Below are positions 16,402-23,895 of a stretch of 34,939 nucleotides of DNA, piece after piece. This stretch comes from JBFHKO01 sp041595355 (lineage in GTDB: Bacteria > Pseudomonadota > Gammaproteobacteria > Enterobacterales > Aeromonadaceae), in assembly GCA_041595355.1 (NCBI GenBank), contig JBFHKO010000003.1, forward strand, positions 1-34,939, given 5' to 3'. The notes beneath the pieces were generated by a model. The model made no database searches and had not been told where the DNA came from. It was given only the letters and a program-made list of their open reading frames with translations. A program made the translations under genes and the position numbers. The first letter of the stretch is position 1; every line of letters begins with the position of its first letter.

Positions 16402-17115
16402 TCACACCTCGACCAGATTGTCCGACAGGCGCTGCTTCAGGCGATGCCAGATGCGCGCCGACTCGGCCCCATAATGCCGGATCACCGTCTGTACCGCGCC
16501 ATGATCGCCGGCCTCGGTCAGTTGATAGAGGCGCTGATAGAATGCCAGCGCCAGATCGCGGCCCTGCTTGTCGGCAAAATAGAAGCGCCCAACCCGGGCG
16601 TATAAATTCTTGAAGCCATTGAGGATCAGCGCATAGATGGGATTGCCCGAGGCAAAGGCCAGCTGGTGATAGAGACGATAGTCGAACTCGGCGAAGGCCT
16701 CGGCCTCGTCAGGCAACGACTTCAGCTCTCCCAGCAGTCCCAGCACCTTGCGACCGTTATGCTTCACCGCACTGCGGATGAAGATGATGCTGATGTTGGT
16801 ACGGGCTGACAGCAGGTGATCCACCAGCTCGGGAAACTTGTCCTGATCGAGACGCGCCAGGGTCTCCAGGATATTCAGCCCCGAGGTCTCCCAGTAGTTA
16901 TTCACCCGCGTTGGCTTGCCATGCTGGATGGTGAGCCAGCCATCCCGCGCCAGCCGCTGCAACACCTCGCGCAGGGTGGTGCGGGTCACGCCAATCAACT
17001 CGGAGAGTTCACGCTCGGCCGGCAGTATGCTGCCCGGAGCAAACCGATTGTTCCAGATGGATTCGATGATGTACTCTTCGGCGAATCCGGCCGGACTCTG
17101 GGCTTTGATGACCAT
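16402..17115 (-). CDS. fadR: Fatty acid metabolism transcriptional regulator FadR
   Basis: GntR-family regulator that represses beta-oxidation genes and activates unsaturated fatty acid synthesis, released from DNA by long-chain acyl-CoA. It has 237 residues. The winged helix (about 1-75) is almost identical to E. coli FadR: FAEEYIIESIWNNRF, PAERELSELIGVTRTTLREVL and QRLARDGWLTIQHGKPTRVNN. The all-helical acyl-CoA-binding domain follows with FAFASGNPIY-like LAFASGNPIYALILNG. The start MVIKAQSPAGF matches the family; the frame is open a further 22 codons upstream but not conserved. It is divergent from nhaB, as in E. coli. A FadR-box candidate lies at 17179-17195, next to the likely promoter (-35 TTGTTC, -10 TATCAT), suggesting autoregulation. 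Confidence 0.97.
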   Translation of the reverse strand: MVIKAQSPAGFAEEYIIESIWNNRFAPGSILPAERELSELIGVTRTTLREVLQRLARDGWLTIQHGKPTRVNNYWETSGLNILETLARLDQDKFPELVDHLLSARTNISIIFIRSAVKHNGRKVLGLLGELKSLPDEAEAFAEFDYRLYHQLAFASGNPIYALILNGFKNLYARVGRFYFADKQGRDLALAFYQRLYQLTEAGDHGAVQTVIRHYGAESARIWHRLKQRLSDNLVEV

Positions 17116-17425
17116 CAGGATGCTCTGTCTGTAGGAAAACAGACCGAATGATAACAAAGCCGCCATAACGAGAACAAGCACAGGTGCGACCAGTTGCCCA
17201 CATCGGTGTGCAAACCCCCTCGCCTGAGGCTAATGCCTGAAACTAATCTAATAACATCAATATTTTGCATTAGCTCAACGCAGAAGTCCCTTTTGCCTGA
17301 ACGGGTGGAATGGATTTTGATGGACTTCGCAGCTGGCAACCCGTTCAAGCTACTAGATGGGCGCCTGCACTTTCATAACTGATAGCCAGACTACTCCCTC
17401 AAGCCACAGTCAAGAGAACCCATTC
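17116..17425. promoter_or_regulatory. fadR-nhaB divergent control region
   Basis: 310 bases between divergent start codons. A minus-strand fadR promoter candidate has -35 TTGTTC (17172-17177) and -10 TATCAT (17148-17153), spacing 18. It is preceded by the FadR-box candidate. Towards nhaB lie two longer-range perfect inverted repeats: GCTAATGC with GCATTAGC (17229-17236, 17267-17274) and TGAACGGGT with ACCCGTTCA (17298-17306, 17339-17347). They may fold in a leader RNA. No convincing nhaB promoter was picked by eye. Confidence 0.4.
17179..17195 (-). promoter_or_regulatory. Candidate FadR operator
   Basis: Reading the minus strand, the 17-mer is AACTGGTCGCACCTGTG. The well-known FadR consensus is close to AGCTGGTCCGACNTGTT. 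The TGGT and ACC half-site cores match at the right distance, and the differences are in the central dyad bases and the edges. It sits directly upstream of the presumed fadR -35 box, about 64 bases before the fadR ATG and 230 before nhaB. Function (autoregulation, or control of nhaB) is inferred. Confidence 0.6.
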
Positions 17426-19006
17426 ATGACAACGAGTTTAAGTAAGGCGTTTGCCATCAATTTTCTGGGTAGTGCACCCAAATGGTATAAAATCACCATC
17501 TTGGGCTTTTTGCTCAGCACGCCCTTCATCTTTGCCATGGACCCCTTCGTCGCCGGCTGGCTGCTGGTCGCCGAATTCATCTTCACCCTGGCGATGGCCC
17601 TCAAGTGCTATCCGCTGCAACCCGGCGGCCTGCTGGCACTGGAATCGATTGGCATTGGCATGACCAGCACCGAACAGGTCAAACACGAGCTCAGTGCCAA
17701 CCTGGAGGTGCTGCTGCTGCTGATGTTCATGGTCGCCGGCATCTACTTCGTGCGCCAACTGCTGCTCTACGTGTTCACCAAGCTGCTGGTGCATGTACGC
17801 TCAAAACTGGCCCTCTCGCTGGCGTTTCTGGTCATGGCGGCCTTTCTCTCCGCCTTTCTGGATGCGCTGACCGTCATCGCCGTGGTGATCAGCATCGCCT
17901 CCGGCTTCTATGCCATTTACCACAAGGTCGCCTCCGAACACCCCGTCGAGCACGACGTGAACAGCGACGAGCACATCAGGCATGATCACCACAGGGCCGA
18001 TCTGGAGCAGTTTCGCGCGTTCCTGCGCAGCCTGCTGATGCATGCCGGCGTCGGCACCGCCCTCGGCGGCGTCTGCACCCTGGTGGGTGAGCCCCAGAAC
18101 CTCATCATCGGTGAACAGGCCGGCTGGAACTTTACCGAATTCGCCCTGCGGGTCGCCCCCGTGTCGGTACCGGTCCTTGTATGCGGTCTGCTGGTCTGTG
18201 TGCTGGTCGAAAGGCTGAAATGGTTTGGCTACGGCGAGAGCATGCCCGACTTTGTACATGCCACCCTCAAGGCTTACTCCGATCACGAAGACCAGAAACG
18301 GACCACCCGCGACAATCTGAAACTGGCGGTGCAGGCGGTCATCTGTGTGTGGCTTATCATCGGCCTCGCCTTCCACCTGGCTGCCGTCGGTCTCATCGGC
18401 CTGTCGGTCATCGTGCTGGCCACCGCCTTCACCGGCGTCATCGAGGAGCATGCCATCGGCAAGGCCTTTACCGAATCCCTCCCCTTCACCGCCCTGCTGT
18501 CGGTCTTCTTTGTCATAGTGGCGGTGATCATCGATCAGCAGCTGTTTACGCCGGTGATCGACTGGGTTCTCTCCGCCGAAGCCGACACCCAGCTGACCAT
18601 GTTCTACCTGGCCAACGGACTGCTCTCCATGGTCAGTGACAACGTCTTCGTCGGTACCGTCTACATCAACGAGGCCAAGGCGGCGCTGCTGCACGGCGCC
18701 ATCAGCCGCGATCAGTTTGATGTGCTGGCCATCGCCATCAACACCGGCACCAACCTGCCCTCGGTGGCCACCCCCAACGGCCAGGCCGCCTTCCTGTTCC
18801 TGCTGACGTCCACCCTGGCCCCCTTGGTGCGCCTTTCTTATGGCCACATGGTGTTCATGGCCCTGCCCTACACCCTGGTCATGACCTTTGTCGGCCTGGC
18901 GACTATCAGCCTGTTGCTGCCCGGCATGACCGAGTGGTTCTATCAGATGGGCTGGCTCAGCCACCACAGCGCCACCCTGGCCATTCCGGCCGCCAGCGGC
19001 CACTGA
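17426..19006 (+). CDS. nhaB: Na+/H+ antiporter NhaB
   Basis: Inner-membrane sodium/proton antiporter of 526 residues that contributes to sodium and pH homeostasis, related to the IT superfamily. Hydrophobic helices cover most of the chain. Family-defining segments are PFVAGWLLVAEFIFTLAMALKCYPL, AANLEVLLLLMFMVAGIYF, FLSAFLDALTVIAVVISIA, GGVCTLVGEPQNLI, VIEEHAIGKAFTESLPF, SDNVFVGTVYINEAK and INTGTNLPSVATPNGQAAFLFLLTS. The start MTTSLSKAFAINFLG aligns with the E. coli N-terminus; the open frame extends 23 codons upstream without conservation. It is slightly longer than the 513 residues of E. coli, mainly at the histidine-rich loop around residue 180 and at the C-terminus. It is divergent from fadR and followed by a strong terminator before dsbB. 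Confidence 0.96.
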   Translation: MTTSLSKAFAINFLGSAPKWYKITILGFLLSTPFIFAMDPFVAGWLLVAEFIFTLAMALKCYPLQPGGLLALESIGIGMTSTEQVKHELSANLEVLLLLMFMVAGIYFVRQLLLYVFTKLLVHVRSKLALSLAFLVMAAFLSAFLDALTVIAVVISIASGFYAIYHKVASEHPVEHDVNSDEHIRHDHHRADLEQFRAFLRSLLMHAGVGTALGGVCTLVGEPQNLIIGEQAGWNFTEFALRVAPVSVPVLVCGLLVCVLVERLKWFGYGESMPDFVHATLKAYSDHEDQKRTTRDNLKLAVQAVICVWLIIGLAFHLAAVGLIGLSVIVLATAFTGVIEEHAIGKAFTESLPFTALLSVFFVIVAVIIDQQLFTPVIDWVLSAEADTQLTMFYLANGLLSMVSDNVFVGTVYINEAKAALLHGAISRDQFDVLAIAINTGTNLPSVATPNGQAAFLFLLTSTLAPLVRLSYGHMVFMALPYTLVMTFVGLATISLLLPGMTEWFYQMGWLSHHSATLAIPAASGH

Positions 19007-19018
19007 GCCACGCCATGC

Positions 19019-19051
19019 AAAAGGGCCCATGAGGGCCCTTTCTTTTTTTTT
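19019..19051 (+). terminator. Rho-independent terminator after nhaB
   Basis: AAAGGGCCC (19020-19028), loop ATGA, and GGGCCCTTT (19033-19041) are followed by C and then nine T residues. This is a textbook intrinsic terminator 13 bases after the nhaB stop, implying that dsbB has its own promoter or depends on readthrough. Confidence 0.93.
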
Positions 19052-19099
19052 GCATCTGTCGTGTAATCCATGCCTTATCCGCAACCATCGGGAAGTTTT

Positions 19100-19621
19100 A
19101 TGATCGCCTCGTTACGTCACGCCGCCTCCACCCGCCTCGCCTGGGGACTGCTCAGCCTGTCAGCCCTGCTGTTCGAGCTGTGCGGGCTCTTCTTCCAGCA
19201 TGTCATGGGGCTGCCACCCTGTGTCATGTGCATCTATGAACGCGTCGCCTTCCTGGGCATTGCGCTGGCCGGGCTGCTCGGCATGCTGCAACCACGGCTC
19301 TGGCCACTGCGCTGGGCCGCACTGCTGCTCTGGGGTTACTCGTCCCTGCAGGGCCTGCAGCTGTCGCTGCAGCATGTCGATTACCAGATGAATCCCTCGC
19401 CGTTCAATACCTGCAGCCTGTTTGCCGAGTTTCCGACCTGGCTGCCGCTGGATCGCTGGCTACCCTGGTTGTTCAACCCCACCGGCGATTGTGCCGAGAT
19501 CCAGTGGCAATTTCTCGGCTGGAGCATGCCCCAGTGGCTGGTCTTGATCTTCGGCGCCTATCTGGCCGTGTTTTTGATCATCGCCCTCGCCAACCTGACC
19601 AAGGGGCGCTGCTGCCAGTAA
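19100..19621 (+). CDS. dsbB: Disulfide bond formation protein B
   Basis: Inner-membrane oxidoreductase that reoxidises periplasmic DsbA and passes electrons to ubiquinone. It has 173 residues with four membrane helices. Both cysteine pairs are present: Cys41/Cys44 in PPCVMCIYER at the end of the first helix, and Cys105/Cys131 in the second periplasmic loop (SPFNTCSLF and PTGDCAEIQW). QHVMGLPPCVMCIYE and the arginine that contacts quinone are family-typical. The ATG at 19100 is chosen because a GGGAAG ribosome site lies about six bases upstream and the length then matches the family. An ATG at 19070 would add ten residues without such a site. It follows nhaB as in E. coli. Confidence 0.95.
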   Translation: MIASLRHAASTRLAWGLLSLSALLFELCGLFFQHVMGLPPCVMCIYERVAFLGIALAGLLGMLQPRLWPLRWAALLLWGYSSLQGLQLSLQHVDYQMNPSPFNTCSLFAEFPTWLPLDRWLPWLFNPTGDCAEIQWQFLGWSMPQWLVLIFGAYLAVFLIIALANLTKGRCCQ

Positions 19622-19630
19622 TGCATGCTC

Positions 19631-19654
19631 AGGCACCGCAGCCATGCGGTGCCT
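19631..19654. terminator. Hairpin between convergent dsbB and tatD
   Basis: A perfect 10-bp stem AGGCACCGCA / TGCGGTGCCT has a four-base loop, centred in the 57-base gap between the convergent stops at 19621 and 19679. There is no T-run on either side, so it would be a weak intrinsic terminator or a 3'-end protecting structure for both transcripts. Confidence 0.5.
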
Positions 19655-19678
19655 TCAGGGCCCAGGGCGCCTGACCTG

Positions 19679-20455
19679 TCAGGGTTTGGCCAGGCTGAAC
19701 AGGCGAAAGAAGTTGTCGCTGGTGGCGGCGCACAGCGCATCCACCGGCATCTGTCGCAGATCAGCCACGAATTCGGCCACATCCCGCACATAGGCCGGCT
19801 CGTTCTGCTGGCCGCGGTGGGGCACCGGCGCCAGATAAGGGGCGTCCGTCTCCAGCAGCAGCCGCTCCAGGGGCAGTTTGCGGGCCACGTCGCGCAAGGC
19901 ACTGGCATTGCGAAACGTGACGATGCCCGAGATGGAAACATAAAATCCCAGCGCCATGGCGGCTTCGGCCATGGCCCAATCTTCGGTGAAACAGTGCAGC
20001 ACCCCCCCCACCCGCTCGGCCCCTTCTTCGCGCAGTATGTTCAGGGTATCGGCACGGGCATCCCGGGTGTGGATGATGAGCGGCTTGTTGAGGGCCACCG
20101 CCACCCGGATATGCTCCCGAAAGGCCGCCTGCTGCAGGGCATGGGTCTCGCTGGCGTAGAAGTAATCCAGCCCCGTCTCGCCGATGGCCACCACCCGCGG
20201 ATGCCGGGCCAGAATGCCCAATTGCTCGGGTTGCCAGGCCGAATCCTGATCCAGCGGGTGCACCCCGCAGGAGGCAAAGACGTTGGCGTGCGGTTCGATG
20301 AGATCGAGCATGGCCGGGAACTGGGCCAGGGTGACCGACACGGACAGAAAATGGCTCACGCCCCGCGCCTTGGCCTTGTCCAGGGCGTCGGCGAGATCGC
20401 GGTGTTTCGCCTGATAGTCCAGGCGATCAAGATGGCAATGTGAATCGACAAGCAA
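19679..20455 (-). CDS. ycfH: TatD-family metal-dependent hydrolase (YcfH)
   Basis: TatD/YcfH-type metallohydrolase, 258 residues, predicted metal-dependent nuclease of the TIM-barrel amidohydrolase superfamily. Motifs are the N-terminal metal ligands DSHCHLDRLD (His6, His8), then VAIGETGLDYFY with the glutamate ligand, IIHTRDA (His), HCFTE (His) and LLETDAPYLAP (Asp), all in family order. The start is TTG at 20455, one base after the holB stop, with AAGGA in the holB end as ribosome site. It is the last gene of the pabC-mltG-tmk-holB-tatD run. An open frame on the opposite strand across this gene is a shadow. Confidence 0.94.
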   Translation of the reverse strand: MLVDSHCHLDRLDYQAKHRDLADALDKAKARGVSHFLSVSVTLAQFPAMLDLIEPHANVFASCGVHPLDQDSAWQPEQLGILARHPRVVAIGETGLDYFYASETHALQQAAFREHIRVAVALNKPLIIHTRDARADTLNILREEGAERVGGVLHCFTEDWAMAEAAMALGFYVSISGIVTFRNASALRDVARKLPLERLLLETDAPYLAPVPHRGQQNEPAYVRDVAEFVADLRQMPVDALCAATSDNFFRLFSLAKP

Positions 20456-20456
20456 A

Positions 20457-21425
20457 TCAGTCTTCCTTCAGCAAGAGTTGGGTCAACCAGTGGGTCATGA
20501 GCAGGCCGGGCACCGCCGAGGGCATGCGCGCCAGCTGCTGCTCCTGCTCCAGCAAGCTGGCATGACAGGCCAGCAGATGGGCGCTGGGCAAACCGGCCAG
20601 CCGCTCGATGAGCGGGCGCGCATCCTGCATGCCGAGCCACTCGGGCTGGCCGGTCGCCTGCCACTTGAGGGCATCCAGCAACAGCAGTTGCAACCAGCCG
20701 AAGGCCCGGGGCATGGCCTCGCGCAGCCGGCCACTGAGGGCCACCAGCTCCCAGGGACGCTCGAAACAGGCCGCCAGTCCGGTACAGATATCCCGTCGCT
20801 GGGCATCGGCACCGGACAGCAGATACTCGAGGGTCTGCAGCGGCGCGCCCTGATTGAGGCGCAGGTGAAACGACTGCGCCGCCTCTCCCCCGGCCTGCGA
20901 CCGCAACCAGGCCAGCGCCGAGGTCTCGTCGGGACAGGCGAGGTGCAGTCGCTGGCAACGACTGACGATGGTCGGCAGCAACTGATGGGATCTATCGGCA
21001 AGCAGAAGCAGCAGGCCACTGCCCGGTGGCTCCTCCAGGGTCTTGAGCAGGGCATTGGCGGCCGCATCGGTCATGCGTTCGGCCCGGATTAACAACGCCA
21101 CCTTGGCCCGGCCAAGCTGGGGGCTCGCCTGCATGCGCGCCGAGAGCCCACGCACGGTGTCGATGCCGATGCTGCGGCTCTCCTCTTCGTCACCCAGCAG
21201 ATGCAGATCCGGGTGGTTGCCGGCGCTCAGCAGCTGGCAGGCATGACAGCGGCCGCAGGCGCCATCGGGACCGGGCGTCTCGCACAGCACCCTATGGGCC
21301 AGCTGCAAGGCCAGCTGCCGCTTGCCCATGCCCCGGGAGCCGCTCAGCAGCCAGGCGTGGGAGAGACGCTGCTGGCGGACGGCCTGCTCAAGCCGCTGCC
21401 AATAGGGGCTCAGCCAGGGATACAT
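20457..21425 (-). CDS. holB: DNA polymerase III delta' subunit
   Basis: Clamp-loader subunit delta' of the replicative polymerase, 322 residues from this ATG. The N-terminal AAA+ region has GSRGMGKRQLALQLA (a degenerate Walker A, normal for delta'). The zinc-binding cysteines lie in CETPGPDGACGRCHACQ. LLKTLEEPP precedes the sensor region, and the conserved SRC motif (IVSRCQRLHLA) supplies the arginine finger. The start MYPWLSPYWQRL fits the family; the frame is open 48 codons upstream, through tmk, but that stretch is low-complexity shadow. It overlaps the 3' end of tmk by 16 bases and is followed by tatD. Confidence 0.95.
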   Translation of the reverse strand: MYPWLSPYWQRLEQAVRQQRLSHAWLLSGSRGMGKRQLALQLAHRVLCETPGPDGACGRCHACQLLSAGNHPDLHLLGDEEESRSIGIDTVRGLSARMQASPQLGRAKVALLIRAERMTDAAANALLKTLEEPPGSGLLLLLADRSHQLLPTIVSRCQRLHLACPDETSALAWLRSQAGGEAAQSFHLRLNQGAPLQTLEYLLSGADAQRRDICTGLAACFERPWELVALSGRLREAMPRAFGWLQLLLLDALKWQATGQPEWLGMQDARPLIERLAGLPSAHLLACHASLLEQEQQLARMPSAVPGLLMTHWLTQLLLKED

Positions 21426-22036
21426 AGCGCCTGCTCCAGGACGGCACGCACGCTGGCGCGCATGCGGTCGGGAGCGCGACCCGCATCCAGCACCCGGATA
21501 CGGGGATCCTCTGCCGCCAGCGCCAGGTAACGGGCCCGGGTACGCTCGAAGAAATCCAGCTGCTCGCATTCGATGCGATCCAACGCGCCGCGATGACTGG
21601 CACGCCGCAACCCCACCGCCGGATCGATGTCCAGATAGAGGGTCAGATCCGGGCCGAAGTCGCCCAGTACCGCCTGCTTGATCTGGCGGATCAGGCCGGC
21701 ATCGATGCCGCGGCCGCCGCCCTGGTAAGCTTGCGAAGAGAGATCATGACGATCCCCGACGACCCAGCGGCCGGCTGCCAGGGCCGGCTTGATCCGATTC
21801 TCGACCAGCTGCACCCGGGCCGCATACATGAGCAGCAGCTCGGCCTGCATGCTCAGCGGCTCCTCGCTGACCTCCTTGATGATGGCGCGCATGCGCTCGG
21901 CAAGCGGCGTCCCCCCCGGCTCGCGGGTGGTCTCGATGCCGGTGATGCCCTGCTGGTGCAGCCACTCCACCACGTAGCCCACGGCGGTGCTCTTGCCGGC
22001 GCCTTCCAGCCCCTCTATCACGATAAACTTGGCCAT
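21410..22036 (-). CDS. tmk: Thymidylate kinase
   Basis: Phosphorylates dTMP to dTDP. It has 208 residues. The P-loop GLEGAGKS is at residues 9-16 of MAKFIVIEGLEGAGKS. The dTMP-binding TTREPGGTPLAE and the DRHDLSSQAYQGGGRG catalytic segment (Asp-Arg) are intact. PDLTLYLDIDPAVGLRRA precedes the LID region. The start MAKFIVIEG is standard; upstream open codons belong to the shadow of mltG. There is a one-base gap from mltG and a 16-base overlap with holB. Its genomic neighbourhood (pabC, mltG, tmk, holB) is conserved in gammaproteobacteria. Confidence 0.96.
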   Translation of the reverse strand: MAKFIVIEGLEGAGKSTAVGYVVEWLHQQGITGIETTREPGGTPLAERMRAIIKEVSEEPLSMQAELLLMYAARVQLVENRIKPALAAGRWVVGDRHDLSSQAYQGGGRGIDAGLIRQIKQAVLGDFGPDLTLYLDIDPAVGLRRASHRGALDRIECEQLDFFERTRARYLALAAEDPRIRVLDAGRAPDRMRASVRAVLEQALCIPG

Positions 22037-22037
22037 T

Positions 22038-23084
22038 TCAAGGCTGCCCCAGTATATAGCGCCGTACGGCTGCGTTATGCTCCGCCAGCGTTTTGGAAAA
22101 ATGATGCGCGCCACCGCCCTTGGCCACGAAGTAGAGATCGTCCGTGATGTCGGGGTGCAGCGCGGCCGCGATGGCCGAGCGTCCCGGCATGGCGATGGGC
22201 GTCGGCGGCAGCCCGACAATGACATAGGTATTGTAGGGCGTAGCCTCCTGCAGATCGCGCTTGCGGATATTGCCATCGTAACGCGCCCCCATGCCGTAGA
22301 TCACCGTCGGATCGGTCTGCAAACGCATGCCCAGACGCAGCCGGTTGATGAACACCGAGGCGATGCGCGGCCGCTCCTCGGGCAACCCGGTCTCTTTCTC
22401 GATGATGGAGGCCATGATCAAGGCCTCGTAGGGCGACTTGTAGGGCAGGTTGGCCGCCCGCTTCGGCCAGGCTTCGGCCAGGTATTCCTGCATGTGCTGA
22501 CGGGCCCGCAGCAGGATGTCGACATCCCGGGTTCCCACCGTATAGGCATAGGTTTCCGCCAGCAACAGCCCCTCCACCCGAGGCTTGCCGATCTGCAGCT
22601 CGGCCGCCAGACCGGTTGCGTTCACCGGCAGGGTCTGACGCACATGGGGCGCCTCCCGCAGGGTCTGCAGCCAATCCTCTATGCGCGCGCCCTCCACCAG
22701 GGTTACGCTGAAGGTCGCCTCCTTGCCACTGACGAACAGGCGCAATGCCTGGCGCAGATTCCAGCCCTGCTCGACGCGGTAGGTACCGGCCCGGACCTGG
22801 GTCAGCTCGGGGTTGAGTCGCAACCAGATGCTCAACCAAAAACGGGATACCGGCCGTACCGCCAGCTGCTCAACCAGGCGCGGCGCCATGACGCCCGCCT
22901 CGACACTGAACAGGCGCGTCTCCCCGGCTATCGGCAGCACATCCAGCCGATGCAGCTGAAAGCCCCCCCAGCCAAGAGGCGTCAACATGGCCAGCAACAG
23001 GACCAGCAGGCCCCGCTTTCTACCCCGGCGCGGCAAACGCAGCTTGAAGGCGCCGGGCCACTTCATCTTGTTGAAAATTGACAT
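22038..23084 (-). CDS. mltG: Endolytic murein transglycosylase
   Basis: Inner-membrane lytic transglycosylase (formerly YceG) that cleaves nascent glycan strands and may act as a terminase of glycan synthesis. It has 348 residues. A positively charged N-terminus precedes one membrane helix (about 25-42). A LysM-like subdomain then covers GTYRVEQGWNLRQALRLFVSGKEA. The catalytic domain follows, with the key glutamate in MASIIEKETG (about Glu229), SVFINRLRLGMRLQTDPTVIYG and PYNTYVIVGLPPTPIAMPG. The ATG at 23084 overlaps pabC by 65 bases and has AGGGA about nine bases upstream. An ATG at codon 7 would shorten the overlap to 47 bases but has no ribosome site. Confidence 0.95.
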   Translation of the reverse strand: MSIFNKMKWPGAFKLRLPRRGRKRGLLVLLLAMLTPLGWGGFQLHRLDVLPIAGETRLFSVEAGVMAPRLVEQLAVRPVSRFWLSIWLRLNPELTQVRAGTYRVEQGWNLRQALRLFVSGKEATFSVTLVEGARIEDWLQTLREAPHVRQTLPVNATGLAAELQIGKPRVEGLLLAETYAYTVGTRDVDILLRARQHMQEYLAEAWPKRAANLPYKSPYEALIMASIIEKETGLPEERPRIASVFINRLRLGMRLQTDPTVIYGMGARYDGNIRKRDLQEATPYNTYVIVGLPPTPIAMPGRSAIAAALHPDITDDLYFVAKGGGAHHFSKTLAEHNAAVRRYILGQP

Positions 23085-23829
23085 GCATGATCCCTGTAAC
23101 CGGAACGATTTCCATCAAGGCATTGGTGATCCATACCTCCTCGGCCTGCTCCAGGCTGGCCAGTGGCGCGGCAACCTGCTCAAGGGAATACCCCCAGGCC
23201 GCCAGCCGCTGCATCACCCAGCCACGCATGACACCGGCCACACCGGCCAGGTCCAGCCGCGGCGTGTATACTACGGAATCCCGCCGCCAAAATACATTCG
23301 CGGTCACGGTTTCCACCACCCTACCGCGGATATCCAGCACCAACGCATCAAGCCAGCCCTGTTGCTCGACCTCGCCCTTGAGCAGCACCTGCTCCAGGCG
23401 ATTAAGGCTCTTGAGGCCCGCCAGCAAGGGAGAATGCCCCAGCCTCTGGGTGCAGACTCCCAGACGGATGCCGTCGCGCTGCCAGCGCAGGTAATCACCG
23501 GGATAGGCTGAGCAGGCAAGGATGCGGGTAGGCTCGCTCAGCCCCTGGAGGCCATAACCGCGGGCCCCCTCGCCCCGGGTCAGGATCAACTTGAGCGCGG
23601 CACGGGACTGACCGCAGGCCACTGCACGCACCTCCTGCTCCAGCGCGGATAACGGCAGGGGTGGAAACAGCAGCCGCTGCTGGCATGTCAGCAGCCGCTG
23701 TTGATGCCACGGCCACAGCAGCGGCTTGCCATCACGCACCTGCAGCGTGGTAAAGAAACCGTCCCCCAACGTCAGACCGCGATCCCGGGCACTGACCTGC
23801 TCGGCCGGCTGGCCATTGATCCACATCAT
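23020..23829 (-). CDS. pabC: Aminodeoxychorismate lyase
   Basis: PLP-dependent lyase that forms p-aminobenzoate from aminodeoxychorismate for folate synthesis. It has 269 residues, exactly the E. coli length. Features of fold-type IV PLP enzymes are the N-terminal GDGFFTT, the PLP lysine in GLKSLNRLEQV (Lys140), DALVLDIRGRVVETVTANVFW and WITNALMEIVPV. The ATG at 23829 is preceded by GAGGGG at good spacing; an upstream TTG would add five residues. It begins only 16 bases after the strong terminator that follows fabF, so expression may need readthrough or a promoter inside fabF. The 3' end overlaps mltG by 65 bases. Confidence 0.95.
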   Translation of the reverse strand: MMWINGQPAEQVSARDRGLTLGDGFFTTLQVRDGKPLLWPWHQQRLLTCQQRLLFPPLPLSALEQEVRAVACGQSRAALKLILTRGEGARGYGLQGLSEPTRILACSAYPGDYLRWQRDGIRLGVCTQRLGHSPLLAGLKSLNRLEQVLLKGEVEQQGWLDALVLDIRGRVVETVTANVFWRRDSVVYTPRLDLAGVAGVMRGWVMQRLAAWGYSLEQVAAPLASLEQAEEVWITNALMEIVPVTGIMHVNFQQDEVARRLQAAFAAPG

Positions 23830-23845
23830 GTCGCTGCCCCTCAAT

Positions 23846-23875
23846 AAAAAAGGCCCGATACACAGGTATCAGGCC
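23846..23875 (-). terminator. Rho-independent terminator between fabF and pabC
   Basis: On the minus strand, GGCCTGATAC, loop CTGT and GTATCGGGCC form a 10-bp stem with one G-U pair, directly followed by TTTTTTATT. It lies 20 bases after the fabF reading-frame end (23896) and upstream of the pabC ATG (23829). It would end most fab transcripts here and separate the pabC-mltG-tmk-holB-tatD group. Confidence 0.88.
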
Positions 23876-23895
23876 ATGGGATTACCGAGCGGGGA

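Noticed and set aside
17357..17425. Upstream N-terminal extension of nhaB
   Set aside because: The extra 23 residues are not hydrophobic or conserved, and the ATG at 17426 aligns with the known NhaB N-terminus.
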